From contig NZ_LQWV01000023.1 of assembly GCF_001553855.1 (NCBI RefSeq), forward strand, positions 62,001 to 126,000: a stretch of DNA of 64,000 nt, in the 5' to 3' direction. Source of the DNA: Streptococcus gordonii (GTDB taxonomy: Bacteria > Bacillota > Bacilli > Lactobacillales > Streptococcaceae). Shown here piece by piece: positions 8,375 through 17,755 of this stretch (positions within the stretch are counted from its first letter, which is position 1; every line of letters starts with the position of its first letter). The notes beneath the pieces are model-generated. The model was not told the DNA's origin. It did no database searches and saw only the letters and a list, made by a program, of their open reading frames with translations. A program made the position numbers and the translations under genes.

Positions 8375-9628
8375 ATGTTACGAGGAAAAAAGAAAAATTC
8401 TAAAATTATTTTAATCAGTAGTGTAGCTGTATTGACTTGTGCAGCTGTGGGGGGATACTTCCTTTTGCAGCCAGGTCAAAATCAATCTGTTGTTGTTAAC
8501 AATAAAGTTGACTCTAAAACAGTTCAAGAAGCTGTGGATGAAGCTAAGAAGAAAAGTTTGGTTTTATCTGGTGAAGTTGCACCGAATAATAGCAGTAAGG
8601 TTAAGATCGATCCATCAAAAGGTGAGGTCAAGGAAGTATTCGTCAAAAATGGTGACACTGTCACACAGGGACAGCCTCTCTTTTCCTATGTAACTTCCCA
8701 AGAGCTGACGGCTCAATCAGCTCAATATGATGCTCAGGCTAAGTCTAATAGTATTAGTACGGCGCAAAGTAATGCCTCAATTAAGTGGGAGACTTATAAT
8801 CGTAAATTAGCAAATTTGAACAGTTTGCGTGAAAAATATAATGCGAATAACGATGATTCCCTACTGGATCAGATCAAATCTGCGGAAGATGAAGTTGCAC
8901 AAAGTTTAAGCGATGCGAATTCAGCTGATAATGAAGTAAAAAATGCTCAGATTGAAGCAGAAAAAGCTCAGGCGACTGCTCAAACTGAATCAGACCGAAT
9001 GAAATATGATACAGTAACAGCAGATACAGCGGGCACTATCACTTCTATGAATGAAGACTTACCGACTCAATCAAAAGCTAAGAAAGAAGAAGAAAACTTT
9101 ATCGAAATCATGGACAAGTCCAAGACTTTTGTAAAAGGGAACGTTAGTGAATTTGATCGTGAGAAATTACAAGTTGGACAAAAAGTTGAAGTAGTTGACC
9201 GTAAGAACCCTAAGAAAAAATGGACAGGTACAGTAACTCAAGTCGGTACTCTTACAGCGGATGCAGCAGCAAATGGTAACAAACAACAACAGGAAAATCC
9301 AAATCAAGCTAAATACCCATACAAAGTAGAGTTAGACCAAGCCGAAAATATGCCTTTGATTGGTTCTCATACTTATGTCAATGTTATTGAAAATGCGCCT
9401 GAAGCTGGCAAGGTTGTTGTGAATAAATCTTATGTGTTCACAGAAAACGGTAAATCTTATGTTTGGAAAGTAGAAAACAAAAAGATCAAAAAACAAGAAG
9501 TTAAAACCAAGGCTCTTAAAGGTTCGCTTGTTGAAATCACTGAAGGTTTGAAGATGGAAGACAGTATCTCTAGTGTTAAGAACGGCATGAAAGAGGGCAT
9601 GGAGGTAGGAGCAGATGTTAAAGCTTAA
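8375..9628 (+). CDS. Membrane fusion protein of a MacAB-type exporter
   Basis: A 417-residue HlyD/MacA-like protein. One N-terminal membrane segment (about residues 10-27) is followed by a barrel-sandwich half, a long alanine- and glutamine-rich coiled-coil hairpin in the middle, the second half motif (YDTVTADTAGTITSMN) and beta-barrel domains. It would bridge the ABC pump to the cell surface. The ATG at 8375 is preferred to a GTG at 8351 because GGAGG lies just ahead. It overlaps the ATPase gene by 14 bases. Streptococcal pumps of this type are linked to antimicrobial-peptide resistance, which is an inference for this one. Confidence 0.87.
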   Translation: MLRGKKKNSKIILISSVAVLTCAAVGGYFLLQPGQNQSVVVNNKVDSKTVQEAVDEAKKKSLVLSGEVAPNNSSKVKIDPSKGEVKEVFVKNGDTVTQGQPLFSYVTSQELTAQSAQYDAQAKSNSISTAQSNASIKWETYNRKLANLNSLREKYNANNDDSLLDQIKSAEDEVAQSLSDANSADNEVKNAQIEAEKAQATAQTESDRMKYDTVTADTAGTITSMNEDLPTQSKAKKEEENFIEIMDKSKTFVKGNVSEFDREKLQVGQKVEVVDRKNPKKKWTGTVTQVGTLTADAAANGNKQQQENPNQAKYPYKVELDQAENMPLIGSHTYVNVIENAPEAGKVVVNKSYVFTENGKSYVWKVENKKIKKQEVKTKALKGSLVEITEGLKMEDSISSVKNGMKEGMEVGADVKA

Positions 9629-10295
9629 AGAAATTCATAAATCTTACCAACAGGGCAGTCAGGAATTTCCTATTCTAAAAGGAATCGATCTTCATGTAAA
9701 AGAAGGTGATTTTCTAGCTATTATGGGTCCGTCAGGATCCGGTAAATCAACTCTGATGAATATCATCGGATGCTTGGACAAGGCTAATGCTGGAAGTTAT
9801 CATATTGAAGGTACAGATGTATCCAATCTATCAGATAATCAATTGTCAGATTTACGAAATCAAAAGATTGGTTTTGTATTTCAGAACTTCAATCTGATGC
9901 CAAAGTTAACCGCTTGTCAAAATGTGGAATTGCCTTTAACTTATATGAAGATTCCCAAAAAGGAAAGACGGGAACGGGCAATGGAAATGTTACGTTTGGT
10001 AGGCTTAGAAGAGCGAAGCGAATTTAAGCCAATGGAATTATCAGGGGGACAAAAGCAGCGGGTAGCCATTGCCCGCGCTTTGGTTACTAACCCAAGTTTT
10101 ATTCTTGGAGATGAACCGACAGGGGCCTTGGATACCAAAACCAGCGTACAAATCATGGAACTTTTTAAGCAGTTTAATGAAGCTGGAAAAACAATTGTGA
10201 TTATTACCCATGAACCAGAAGTGGCTCAAATGTGCAAGAAAACAGTTGTTTTACGAGATGGAAATATTGAACACAAAGAGGTAGAAAGGAATTAA
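9615..10295 (+). CDS. ABC exporter ATPase, MacB/LolD type
   Basis: A 226-residue ATPase with Walker A GPSGSGKST at residues 38-46, the Q-loop in VFQNFNLMP, signature LSGGQKQR, Walker B FILGDEPTGALD and the H-loop in VIITHEPEVA. The stretch 'GDEPTGALD' is typical of the MacB/LolD subfamily that works with FtsX-like permeases. It overlaps the upstream fusion-protein gene and is followed eight bases later by the permease, giving a complete three-part pump. Confidence 0.93.
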   Translation: MLKLKEIHKSYQQGSQEFPILKGIDLHVKEGDFLAIMGPSGSGKSTLMNIIGCLDKANAGSYHIEGTDVSNLSDNQLSDLRNQKIGFVFQNFNLMPKLTACQNVELPLTYMKIPKKERRERAMEMLRLVGLEERSEFKPMELSGGQKQRVAIARALVTNPSFILGDEPTGALDTKTSVQIMELFKQFNEAGKTIVIITHEPEVAQMCKKTVVLRDGNIEHKEVERN

Positions 10296-10302
10296 GACAT
10301 TT

Positions 10303-11520
10303 ATGGAAGATATTTTTGTAGCTCTAAATTCCATTTTATCGCATAAAATGCGCTCAATGCTGACCATGCTGGGAATTATCATTGGGATCGGTGCCATCAT
10401 TGCTATCTTTTCAATTATCGAAGGAAATACAGAAAATACCAAGAGACAGTTGATCGGTGGCAGTAATAATACCATCAAAGTGGTCTATGACAAGAAGAAT
10501 GTGATTGACCCTAGTATACCTGAAAAGGCTCAGGCAAAAAAACCTGGCTACATCCCTTTCATGGGTGAAGATATACTGAATAAGATTCGAGAAATCCCTG
10601 GTGTTAAAAATGCTCTTTTAACCTATGGAACGGATGACAAGATTTACCATCTGGAACAAAAAACATCTGGTAAGGTACAGGCTGTTTCTCAAAATATTGC
10701 AGAAATCAAGAAAATGCGGACCGTAGAGGGTGCAGATTTTTCGGATCCTGCTTTCCAAAATCAAGAGCAGGTTACTTATCTGGAAAAATCTCTCTATGAT
10801 AGTCTTTTCCCAAATGGAAATGGTATTGGAAAATACATCGAAGTCAAGGGAAGTCCTTTCAAGGTAATTGGTGTTTTTGAGTCTACGGAACAAAGTGGCT
10901 TGACAGCGGGAGCTGATCGGGTTGCCTATATTCCACTCCAACAATGGCACAGGCTTTTTGAGGAGTTGAATGTTAATCCAGAGGTGACAGTTCAAACCTA
11001 TAAAGCAGATGACCTGAAGAAGGTGGCAAAAAAAGTTGGAGATTATCTCAATCAACAAGTCCCTAGTTCTGATTATATGTTTGGGGTGCTAAATTTACAG
11101 GAATTTGAACGTCAATTGGATAATTTGAACCAATCAAACTTTGTACTTTTGGCAGGGATTGCCAGTATTTCCCTTCTGGTTGGAGGGATTGGTGTTATGA
11201 ACATCATGCTAGTCTCTGTTACAGAAAGGACTCGTGAAATTGGTATTAAGAAGGCTTTGGGGGCAAGACGAAAAATCATTCTCAAGCAGTTTTTGATTGA
11301 AGCAGTTATCTTGACCTTGATGGGTGGATTTATAGGAGTAGTGGCTGGAATCCTATCTGGTTTTGCTATTACTCAGTCACTGGCTTATCCTTATATTCTT
11401 TCCCTCTTCTCAGTCTTTGTAAGTTTGCTATTTTGTTGTATAATAGGGGTAGTATTTGGATTGCTACCAGCCGTCAAGGCGTCCAAGCTTGATCCAATCG
11501 AAGCTTTGCGCTTTGAATAG
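10303..11520 (+). CDS. ABC exporter permease, MacB/FtsX family
   Basis: A 405-residue permease. One membrane helix near the N-terminus (about 20-40, LGIIIGIGAIIAIFSI) is followed by a large extracellular MacB-like domain and the FtsX domain with three helices near the C-terminus (about 280-305, 335-360 and 365-390). The loop VTERTREIGIKKALGARR is the conserved FtsX/MacB coupling motif. The C-terminus 'PIEALRFE' is also characteristic. It completes the pump encoded with the two preceding genes. The response regulator starts 18 bases later. Confidence 0.92.
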   Translation: MEDIFVALNSILSHKMRSMLTMLGIIIGIGAIIAIFSIIEGNTENTKRQLIGGSNNTIKVVYDKKNVIDPSIPEKAQAKKPGYIPFMGEDILNKIREIPGVKNALLTYGTDDKIYHLEQKTSGKVQAVSQNIAEIKKMRTVEGADFSDPAFQNQEQVTYLEKSLYDSLFPNGNGIGKYIEVKGSPFKVIGVFESTEQSGLTAGADRVAYIPLQQWHRLFEELNVNPEVTVQTYKADDLKKVAKKVGDYLNQQVPSSDYMFGVLNLQEFERQLDNLNQSNFVLLAGIASISLLVGGIGVMNIMLVSVTERTREIGIKKALGARRKIILKQFLIEAVILTLMGGFIGVVAGILSGFAITQSLAYPYILSLFSVFVSLLFCCIIGVVFGLLPAVKASKLDPIEALRFE

Positions 11521-11538
11521 AAGTAATAAGGAGTCGTT

Positions 11539-12195
11539 ATGTATAAGATTTTGGTCGTAGAAGATGATACTACTATCAACCAAGTCATATGTGAATTTTT
11601 AAAAGAAAGTAACTACAGTGTTACGCCGGTTTATGATGGCGCAGAGGCTCTACGTCAGTTTGAAGAAGAGACTTTTGATTTAGTCATTTTAGATATGATG
11701 TTGCCATCCGTTAGTGGCTTAGATGTACTCAAGGAAATCCGTAAGACATCACAGATTCCAGTCATGATTTTAACTGCTCTAGATGATGAATATACCCAAC
11801 TAGTGAGTTTCAACCACCTGATTAGTGATTATGTGACTAAGCCTTTTTCACCTCTCATTTTGGTGAAAAGAATAGAAAATATTTTACGTCGGACTGCTGT
11901 TTATTCTGAAATTGTCATCGGTGACTTGCGCGTGGTTTTAGAAGATTGTACGATTTTCTGGCAAGGAGAAAAGCTAGCTCTGACCAAGAAGGAGTATGAA
12001 ATTCTAGAAGTTCTTGCTAAACGTAAGGGCCATTTAGTGACAAGAGACCAGCTTATGAATACTATTTGGGGCTATAGTGAGCTAGATAGTCGTGTCTTGG
12101 ACAATCATATTAAGAATATTCGCAAGAAAGTTCCTGGAATTCCTTTGTCAACCATTACTGGTATGGGCTATCAATTGGGTGGGGATCAGGCGTGA
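11539..12195 (+). CDS. OmpR-type response regulator
   Basis: A 218-residue DNA-binding response regulator. The receiver has the acidic pair at residues 9-10, the phospho-acceptor Asp52 in LVILDMMLP and Lys101 in YVTKPF. A winged-helix domain occupies the C-terminal third (LTKKEYEILEVLAKRKGHLV, then RVLDNHIKNIRKK). The usual GADDY before the conserved Lys is replaced by a longer unusual stretch, FNHLISDY. Position directly after the pump and overlap with the kinase gene suggest it controls the pump operon. The start follows AAGGAG. Confidence 0.92.
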   Translation: MYKILVVEDDTTINQVICEFLKESNYSVTPVYDGAEALRQFEEETFDLVILDMMLPSVSGLDVLKEIRKTSQIPVMILTALDDEYTQLVSFNHLISDYVTKPFSPLILVKRIENILRRTAVYSEIVIGDLRVVLEDCTIFWQGEKLALTKKEYEILEVLAKRKGHLVTRDQLMNTIWGYSELDSRVLDNHIKNIRKKVPGIPLSTITGMGYQLGGDQA

Positions 12196-13553
12196 AGATT
12201 GTAAAAAAGAATTTCCTGCTGACCAGTTCGATTATCTTTGTCGTTGTCACAGTAGTGCTTGCTAGTCTCTATTTTACTATGCCAATCTATTATGAGCAAG
12301 TAAAGAGTAGAGAAGCTAATCATGAATTTGAACAAGTGACTCAGCAAATGAAGGGAAAGTCGATTGACGAAATGAAATCTCTTCTCACTGATTATAGTCA
12401 TAAAAATAATCGAATCTGGTTTAATTTGACAGATGCCAAAGATCAGGTCATTTACCCGACTGTTGAAGTAAGTGAGACCCAAGATTCCTTACAACTAACA
12501 ATCCTTCCTACCATGGCTGATGGAACAGCTAAGCATAAAAGTATAAGCAAGAAGCTTAAAACATCTGATGGAAAAATCTTGACCCTGCAGGGAGAATATT
12601 CTCTGCAGCCCGTCAGTGATGCCAGTCATATTTTGCTCAATCTCTATCCTTTTGTTTTAGTCGTATCCCTTAGCCTAGGAGGACTTTCTGCCTATCTTTA
12701 CAGCCGGACCTCTAGTCAGCGGATAAAGGATATATCGGCTGCAACTCGTCAGATGACCAGTTTAGCGCCGGATGTTGTTTGTGTAGCTAAAGGAAAAGAT
12801 GAAATCGCTGAACTCGCTCAGGATATCAATCACCTTTATGCCAACCTGCTGACAAGTATGGAAGCGTTGAAAGTAGAAAATGAAAAGGTTGCAGAGAGTG
12901 AAAGGGAGAAGGCTGAGTTCCTTCGTATGACTTCCCATGAGCTGAAGACGCCAATAACCAGTATGATGGGAATGATTGACGGTATGATATACGGCGTGGG
13001 GGAATTCAAGGATCGAGATACCTACCTTCATAAATGTCGAGAAATTTTAGAAGAGCAATCTGCTCTGGTTCAGTCCATCTTAGCTATCTCTAAAATGGAG
13101 ATGGGAACAGAGGTGACTGAGGAAGTCTTTTCGTTGAAGCAGGTTCTAGAAGAAAATCTCGGCGCCTACAAACTGATGGCAGGCATGAAGCACTATCAGT
13201 TCCAAGTTAGTTTAGAAGAGGCTAATATGAAGGGCAATAAGATCTACCTGGTTAAGGCGATCAAAAACCTGATCGATAATGCATTTAACTACACCGTTAA
13301 AAATGGGAAAATCTCAATCCGCCTTGAAGAACACCTCTTGGTTATTGAAAATCAGGCTGAGCGCGTTTTAGATGAGACTCAGATTCAGCAGATTTTTCAA
13401 CCATTTTACAGACCAGATTATAGCCGAAATCGGAAAGATGGAGGGACTGGCCTGGGACTCTTTATCGTTCAGCAAATTTTAGATAAGCATCAGTTTGCTT
13501 ATAAGTTTGAAGCTGTTGATGGTAAATGGATGCGATTTAGCATTTCCTTTTAA
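12192..13553 (+). CDS. Sensor histidine kinase
   Basis: A 453-residue membrane kinase. It has a helix at about residues 8-30, an extracellular sensor domain, a second helix at about 150-175, a HAMP-like linker, the phospho-acceptor His249 in MTSHELKTPITS, an N-box (IKNLIDNAFNY) and a G-box (GGTGLGLFIV). Translation starts at a GTG that overlaps the regulator stop by four bases (GTGA), so the pair is translationally coupled. It most likely senses stress at the membrane or a substrate of the neighbouring exporter; that is inference from position. A strong terminator follows. Confidence 0.92.
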   Translation: MKIVKKNFLLTSSIIFVVVTVVLASLYFTMPIYYEQVKSREANHEFEQVTQQMKGKSIDEMKSLLTDYSHKNNRIWFNLTDAKDQVIYPTVEVSETQDSLQLTILPTMADGTAKHKSISKKLKTSDGKILTLQGEYSLQPVSDASHILLNLYPFVLVVSLSLGGLSAYLYSRTSSQRIKDISAATRQMTSLAPDVVCVAKGKDEIAELAQDINHLYANLLTSMEALKVENEKVAESEREKAEFLRMTSHELKTPITSMMGMIDGMIYGVGEFKDRDTYLHKCREILEEQSALVQSILAISKMEMGTEVTEEVFSLKQVLEENLGAYKLMAGMKHYQFQVSLEEANMKGNKIYLVKAIKNLIDNAFNYTVKNGKISIRLEEHLLVIENQAERVLDETQIQQIFQPFYRPDYSRNRKDGGTGLGLFIVQQILDKHQFAYKFEAVDGKWMRFSISF

Positions 13554-13593
13554 TTGAAAACTCTTAGACAAGCAGGAATAGACTTTACAATCT

Positions 13594-13636
13594 AATAAGA
13601 ACACCACAGAACAATGTGGTGTTCTTATTTTTTTTG
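13594..13636 (+). terminator. Strong terminator of the exporter/two-component operon
   Basis: Perfect 15-base stem AATAAGAACACCACA/TGTGGTGTTCTTATT with a six-base loop and a run of T residues. Confidence 0.95.
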
Positions 13637-13663
13637 ATTTTGTGTAAAATAGACAAAGATAGA

Positions 13664-13692
13664 TTGACAGCGCTTACATATAGTGCTAGAAT
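13664..13692 (+). promoter_or_regulatory. Strong promoter with overlapping cre site and no obvious gene
   Basis: TTGACA (13664-13669), a 17-base spacer and TAGAAT (13687-13692) form a near-consensus promoter. TTGACAGCGCTTACAT at 13664-13679 matches the 16-base CcpA consensus at all but one position and covers the -35, a repression arrangement. No coding frame with a ribosome site follows closely. Confidence 0.6.
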
Positions 13693-14190
13693 GAAGCTAT
13701 AGTTTGCTGAAGAATAATAGTAAGAGGCCCTCAGAAAGCCTCTTTGACTGTAGTTAAATGAGAGTCAATAGGATTTATTTGATTAAGAGGTGTTTTCAGT
13801 ATAACGTGAGTCTTAGAAAAGTATGATGAGTAGTTTGGCTTGATTTATCAGTAATTTGCTAGTTTATGTTTTGCAGTATCTGATACTAATTGGCCTTTAA
13901 AATAGTGTATTACAGTTTAATTTCCTAATTGTTTCTCCTCTTCAATGATCTTGCTTTCTATTTAAGTTTAAGAAATAGAGCAGATATTTCCAATAAGGAG
14001 GGGGAGTCATCTTGCCTTTTTAAAAGAGGCGTTTTGTAAAGTGAAAGAGGGGTGGAGCGCTTCAAGCTTTTGAAAGTCCTGAATGTATTTAAAAATTTTT
14101 TCGTTATTTGTTTATCAGACGGCAGTGAAGGAAATTGTATTTACTAGCCTTGACTGCTGATTTTGAAAACATGGTATAAGGAGTCATTTT
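13693..14190 (+). other. Intergenic stretch with a possible short transcript
   Basis: About 500 bases without a credible gene. Hairpins AAGAGGC/GCCTCTT (13722-13744) and TTGACT/AGTCAA (about 13744-13768) lie 30-70 bases after the promoter and could end a short RNA, although neither has a good T-run. A palindrome CTATTT-AAGTTTAAG-AAATAG is at about 13958-13978. A strong ribosome-site-like GGAGGGGGAG near 13997 has no frame behind it and may be a gene relic. The last bases carry the ribosome site of the surface peptidase. Confidence 0.4.
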
Positions 14191-17100
14191 ATGAAAAAAT
14201 CAACCATTGTTTCGATTGTAGCTGCAAGTTTATTGATTAGCCCTCTTGTTTTAGCGCGTCACGTTCAAGCTGATGAAGTTGGCACAAATAGTGTCGAGCC
14301 AGCCTTGGCGACCAGTACGGATCAAGAGTCTAGTCCTGATAAATCGGTATCTGAGCATGTAGAATCAAGTGAGAATGCTGAAGTTAATAAGGAAAGCTCT
14401 AATGAAGGTGTAGAGCAAAAAGCGGTCGTTGAGGAAGCAATCGATTCCAATCAATCTATAGGTGAGAAGGAAAATCATTTCGATAAAGCAGTCCCTGAGT
14501 CTTCAAATGTGTCGGATAAATCAGCTATGGACAAGGGAGCGGTTCCTGAAAAGCCAGTAGCAGATACTGGTAGTGATACTGAAAAGAAAGTTGATCCAAG
14601 AGAAGAGAACAATTCAGCAACTGTAACTTCGAATAAAGAGCCAGGAAATGATAGAAGTGCTACTAGAGTGTCTAATCCACCTAAGACGACCTTAGCAGAC
14701 TTGTCAGAAGTAACTGGTCAAGCAAGGACTGAGGAAGATTCTAAGAAGGAAGCAACAATCAGCGAAGCTGTTAATCAACTCTTGAAATGGGCATCGACAA
14801 AAGAAGGACAAGTCGGTTCAACTGACCAGGATCGTTTAGCCTTTGCTAAGAGTCTAGGAATGATTGACCAAAAGGCGAAAGGATCCGATCCAGTTACAGA
14901 CCTTGTTACTATGGTTGCTGCAGCTAAAAAACTCCATGCTGCTTATAGAGCAGAGCGCAAGACACCCCTCTTTATGAATGGAAGAGCACAGCCTATTTTC
15001 CCATTTACTCGTGGTGATGATCCTGAACATTATTCATATGAGAATAGTGATATTGTTCGTTATGTTGTTTATGTTGAAACGGACTATGATACAGATGGAG
15101 ATGGGAAACCAGACTTGGTAAAGACTTTCGTCCAAGTTCCGAAAGCTGCTGTTAAAGGTGATTATAAAGCTCCGACAATCTTTGAAGCTAGCCCATACGT
15201 TGCAGGTACGACAGAAGAACGTACCCTAGAAGGGCTTGGTCTCAAAGAAGGTGGCAAATTTGACATGGCTAAGCTCTATACCAAGCCAGACAAGAGAAAA
15301 GCAGTCAAAGAAGTTTCGACAGAAGAGGTGGCAAAAGCGACTAAACCTAAAGATTGGTACTATGTCAATCCACGTGAAAGTTCAGCAGATTACACTCATT
15401 ATGATTATGAAAATCTGAACTGGTACAATTATTACCTGGTCCGTGGTTATGCGGTTGTAACAAGTAGTGGATTGGGCTCAAAAGGGTCAGATGGAATCAA
15501 TACAACAGGTTCTGATTTAGAAGTTGCTGCCTACAAGAGTATTATCGAATGGTTGAATGGCAAACGCAAGGCCTATGCAGATAAAACAAGCAATCGTGAG
15601 GTTAAGGCGGATTGGTCGAGTGGCAATGTTGCCATGACTGGTTTGTCTTGGGCTGGAACAACTACTTTTGGAGTTGCGTCTACTGGTGTAGAAGGGCTCA
15701 AAACCATAATACCAGCAGCGGGAATTGCCAGTTGGTATGATCACTTTAATAGTCAAGGTTCTCCACTTGATACGGGGGCTTCAAATGATCTATCTTGGTT
15801 GTCTGTTTATACCTCTGGTCGGATTTTAGACAAGGATGACTGGGATAAAATTAAAGACTACTATGCTGCTTATATCACAAAACTCAACGAGCTACAACAC
15901 AAGGATGGTCATAATTATAATGAAGAATATGCTAAGCGTGACTATACCTTAAATGCAGCCAATCTAAAAGCTGCTCCTTTGCTAATCCAAGGGCTTAATG
16001 ATGATAATGTTAAACCAAAACATTTTGAATTAATGCTAGAAGCATATAAGAAGGCTGGTATAGATCCAAAAGTATTGCTGCACCAAGGAAATCACGTTTA
16101 TCCATCCACTCGCTGGGCAGGAACCACAGTGGCTGGTCAAGCATTTAATGATTTAATGAACCAATGGTATAGTCATTATTTATTTGGTCTTCAAAATGGC
16201 ATTGAACATCTTCCACAGGTGACTGCTCAGGACAACCTAGATCCAACCAAGTGGCGTCGATTTGATAAATGGGAAACAGACAATAAAATCACTGCTCGTG
16301 CCTATTCCAAGAGAGAAGATGTGACTGTATCCAGTGATTTTTATGGCACGGGTGAAAATTGGACTACGAGAAACCAAGACGCAGCCTTTCATTCATCCGC
16401 CGTCAGTGCTTCATATGCGGCTCCTGTTGATCGTGATATTACTATTAAAGGCCATATTCCTCTTCATTTTAGTGCAGCCTTCTTGAAAGGTGATAAGAAG
16501 CATGCTCATGTCAGCGCGACTTTGATGGATGTATCTGATGAGGAATTTGATGTTGTCAAAGAAGAAATCACTTATGATAAGAACGGTTATAGTACTCGTA
16601 CACTAGAAAAAGAAACGGTTGATGAAAAAGGAGATTGGCATGGTAGCAATCTAGACAGTCTTCCTGTTAAAGAATACAAGACGCATAAAGTGAAAAGCGT
16701 GGTTATTTCTAGAGGCTGGATGAACTTGGCTAACCCAGATTCAGGTTTTAATTCTGCAAGTTCTAGACATTCAATCGATCTAAAAGAAAATGAGTACCAC
16801 AACTACACTATGTACTTGCAACCAAACTTGTATACTGTTAAAAAGGGTCACCGTCTGGTCCTAACCTTACATGCTTTTGATCCAGACTACATTTATTATG
16901 CTGATCCATACGAAGTCAAGTTTAAGACAGATTCTATTTCTGCAACGATACCAATTGTAGAAGAAAGCCAGTCTCTCTTACTTCGTTATCAGCCAAATGA
17001 GAAAGATACCGAGTACGCTAAGTTAGCAGACCGTATTCTAGCAATTGCTAAAAAGAACCCTTCAGTAGAAAAGGACAATCAGCAGGACAAGGGAAGTGGC

Positions 17101-17364
17101 TCTGATCTTAAGCCAGGAGGACAAATGGATCAACAACCACCAGTAGGACGGGACTCTATGGACTTCCGTAAGGAACAAAAGGTTGAAATCGCTAATCTAG
17201 AACACAAAGAAAATGATCCTTCTTCAAAAGAAGTAGCTCTTTCAAGAAAAGCAAGTCTTCCTGAAACTGGGGGAAAAGCAAATCTTTGGTCAGTCTATGG
17301 TATGCTAAGTTTACTTTTAGCCGGCTTGTGGAAAGTGATTAGTGGACGTAAAGAAGAGAAATAA
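14191..17364 (+). CDS. Cell-wall-anchored Xaa-Pro dipeptidyl-peptidase
   Basis: A 1057-residue surface protein. It has a signal peptide (about 1-27), a long low-complexity acidic linker rich in S, E, V and K to about residue 170, a peptidase S15 domain, and a sorting signal LPETG at 1023-1027 followed by a hydrophobic segment and basic tail. The alpha/beta-hydrolase triad is visible: Ser486 in GLSWAG, Asp604 or 605 in GLNDDN and His635 in HQGNH. A C-terminal jelly-roll domain typical of PepX-type enzymes follows. It should remove X-Pro dipeptides from peptides outside the cell, unlike ordinary cytoplasmic PepX. It is transcribed alone and ends in a terminator. Confidence 0.9.
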   Translation: MKKSTIVSIVAASLLISPLVLARHVQADEVGTNSVEPALATSTDQESSPDKSVSEHVESSENAEVNKESSNEGVEQKAVVEEAIDSNQSIGEKENHFDKAVPESSNVSDKSAMDKGAVPEKPVADTGSDTEKKVDPREENNSATVTSNKEPGNDRSATRVSNPPKTTLADLSEVTGQARTEEDSKKEATISEAVNQLLKWASTKEGQVGSTDQDRLAFAKSLGMIDQKAKGSDPVTDLVTMVAAAKKLHAAYRAERKTPLFMNGRAQPIFPFTRGDDPEHYSYENSDIVRYVVYVETDYDTDGDGKPDLVKTFVQVPKAAVKGDYKAPTIFEASPYVAGTTEERTLEGLGLKEGGKFDMAKLYTKPDKRKAVKEVSTEEVAKATKPKDWYYVNPRESSADYTHYDYENLNWYNYYLVRGYAVVTSSGLGSKGSDGINTTGSDLEVAAYKSIIEWLNGKRKAYADKTSNREVKADWSSGNVAMTGLSWAGTTTFGVASTGVEGLKTIIPAAGIASWYDHFNSQGSPLDTGASNDLSWLSVYTSGRILDKDDWDKIKDYYAAYITKLNELQHKDGHNYNEEYAKRDYTLNAANLKAAPLLIQGLNDDNVKPKHFELMLEAYKKAGIDPKVLLHQGNHVYPSTRWAGTTVAGQAFNDLMNQWYSHYLFGLQNGIEHLPQVTAQDNLDPTKWRRFDKWETDNKITARAYSKREDVTVSSDFYGTGENWTTRNQDAAFHSSAVSASYAAPVDRDITIKGHIPLHFSAAFLKGDKKHAHVSATLMDVSDEEFDVVKEEITYDKNGYSTRTLEKETVDEKGDWHGSNLDSLPVKEYKTHKVKSVVISRGWMNLANPDSGFNSASSRHSIDLKENEYHNYTMYLQPNLYTVKKGHRLVLTLHAFDPDYIYYADPYEVKFKTDSISATIPIVEESQSLLLRYQPNEKDTEYAKLADRILAIAKKNPSVEKDNQQDKGSGSDLKPGGQMDQQPPVGRDSMDFRKEQKVEIANLEHKENDPSSKEVALSRKASLPETGGKANLWSVYGMLSLLLAGLWKVISGRKEEK

Positions 17365-17527
17365 TAGGATTGAATCATTTTATTTACACTTGGCTTTTCA
17401 CTTCTTGCTTACTAGATTAAATTCTAAGCCTAAATAGGAAATACCGAACTCTAATGAATCTTCAGTAGTTTGGAGCAAACCGTTTTTATAGAAAAAAGAC
17501 TGGTTTTGCAATCTAGCTGATAAATCG

Positions 17528-17569
17528 CACCCTGAAAGTTAGAAATGATCTAACCTTCGGGGTGTTTTC
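17528..17569 (+). terminator. Terminator downstream of the surface peptidase
   Basis: CACCCTGAAAGTTAGA pairs imperfectly with TCTAACCTTCGGGGTG around a short loop and is followed by TTTT. It lies 160 bases after the gene. Confidence 0.7.
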
Positions 17570-17714
17570 ATTTGAAATATTCTAAGCTGGTTGAAGTTTC
17601 CGCTGTTTAAAGAAGTAGGAAAAATAAGTAGATGCAAGACGTCTCATCTAGTTGTTAGGGGATGAAAAAGGATTAGTTGAATGTGTATAGCTAAGAGTCA
17701 AATCCCTTCAAAAA

Positions 17715-17723
17715 TGATATAAT
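17715..17723 (+). promoter_or_regulatory. Extended -10 promoter of rexBA
   Basis: TG-A-TATAAT without a clear -35. Transcription would start near 17730, 26 bases ahead of the rexB ATG. Confidence 0.6.
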
Positions 17724-17755
17724 AAACCTATATTTTCTAGAGGAAAAGGCAGGCT

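Larger units (their letters stand above)
17365..17755 (+). other. Intergenic region between the surface peptidase and rexB
   Basis: About 390 bases with no coding frame. It holds the terminator at 17528-17569 and the rexB extended -10 promoter at 17715-17723. I see nothing else convincing. Confidence 0.6.

Noticed and set aside
14150..14180. TTGACT/TATAAG promoter for the surface peptidase
   Set aside because: The spacer is 19 bases and the -10 overlaps the ribosome site AAGGAG, so the transcript would lack it.
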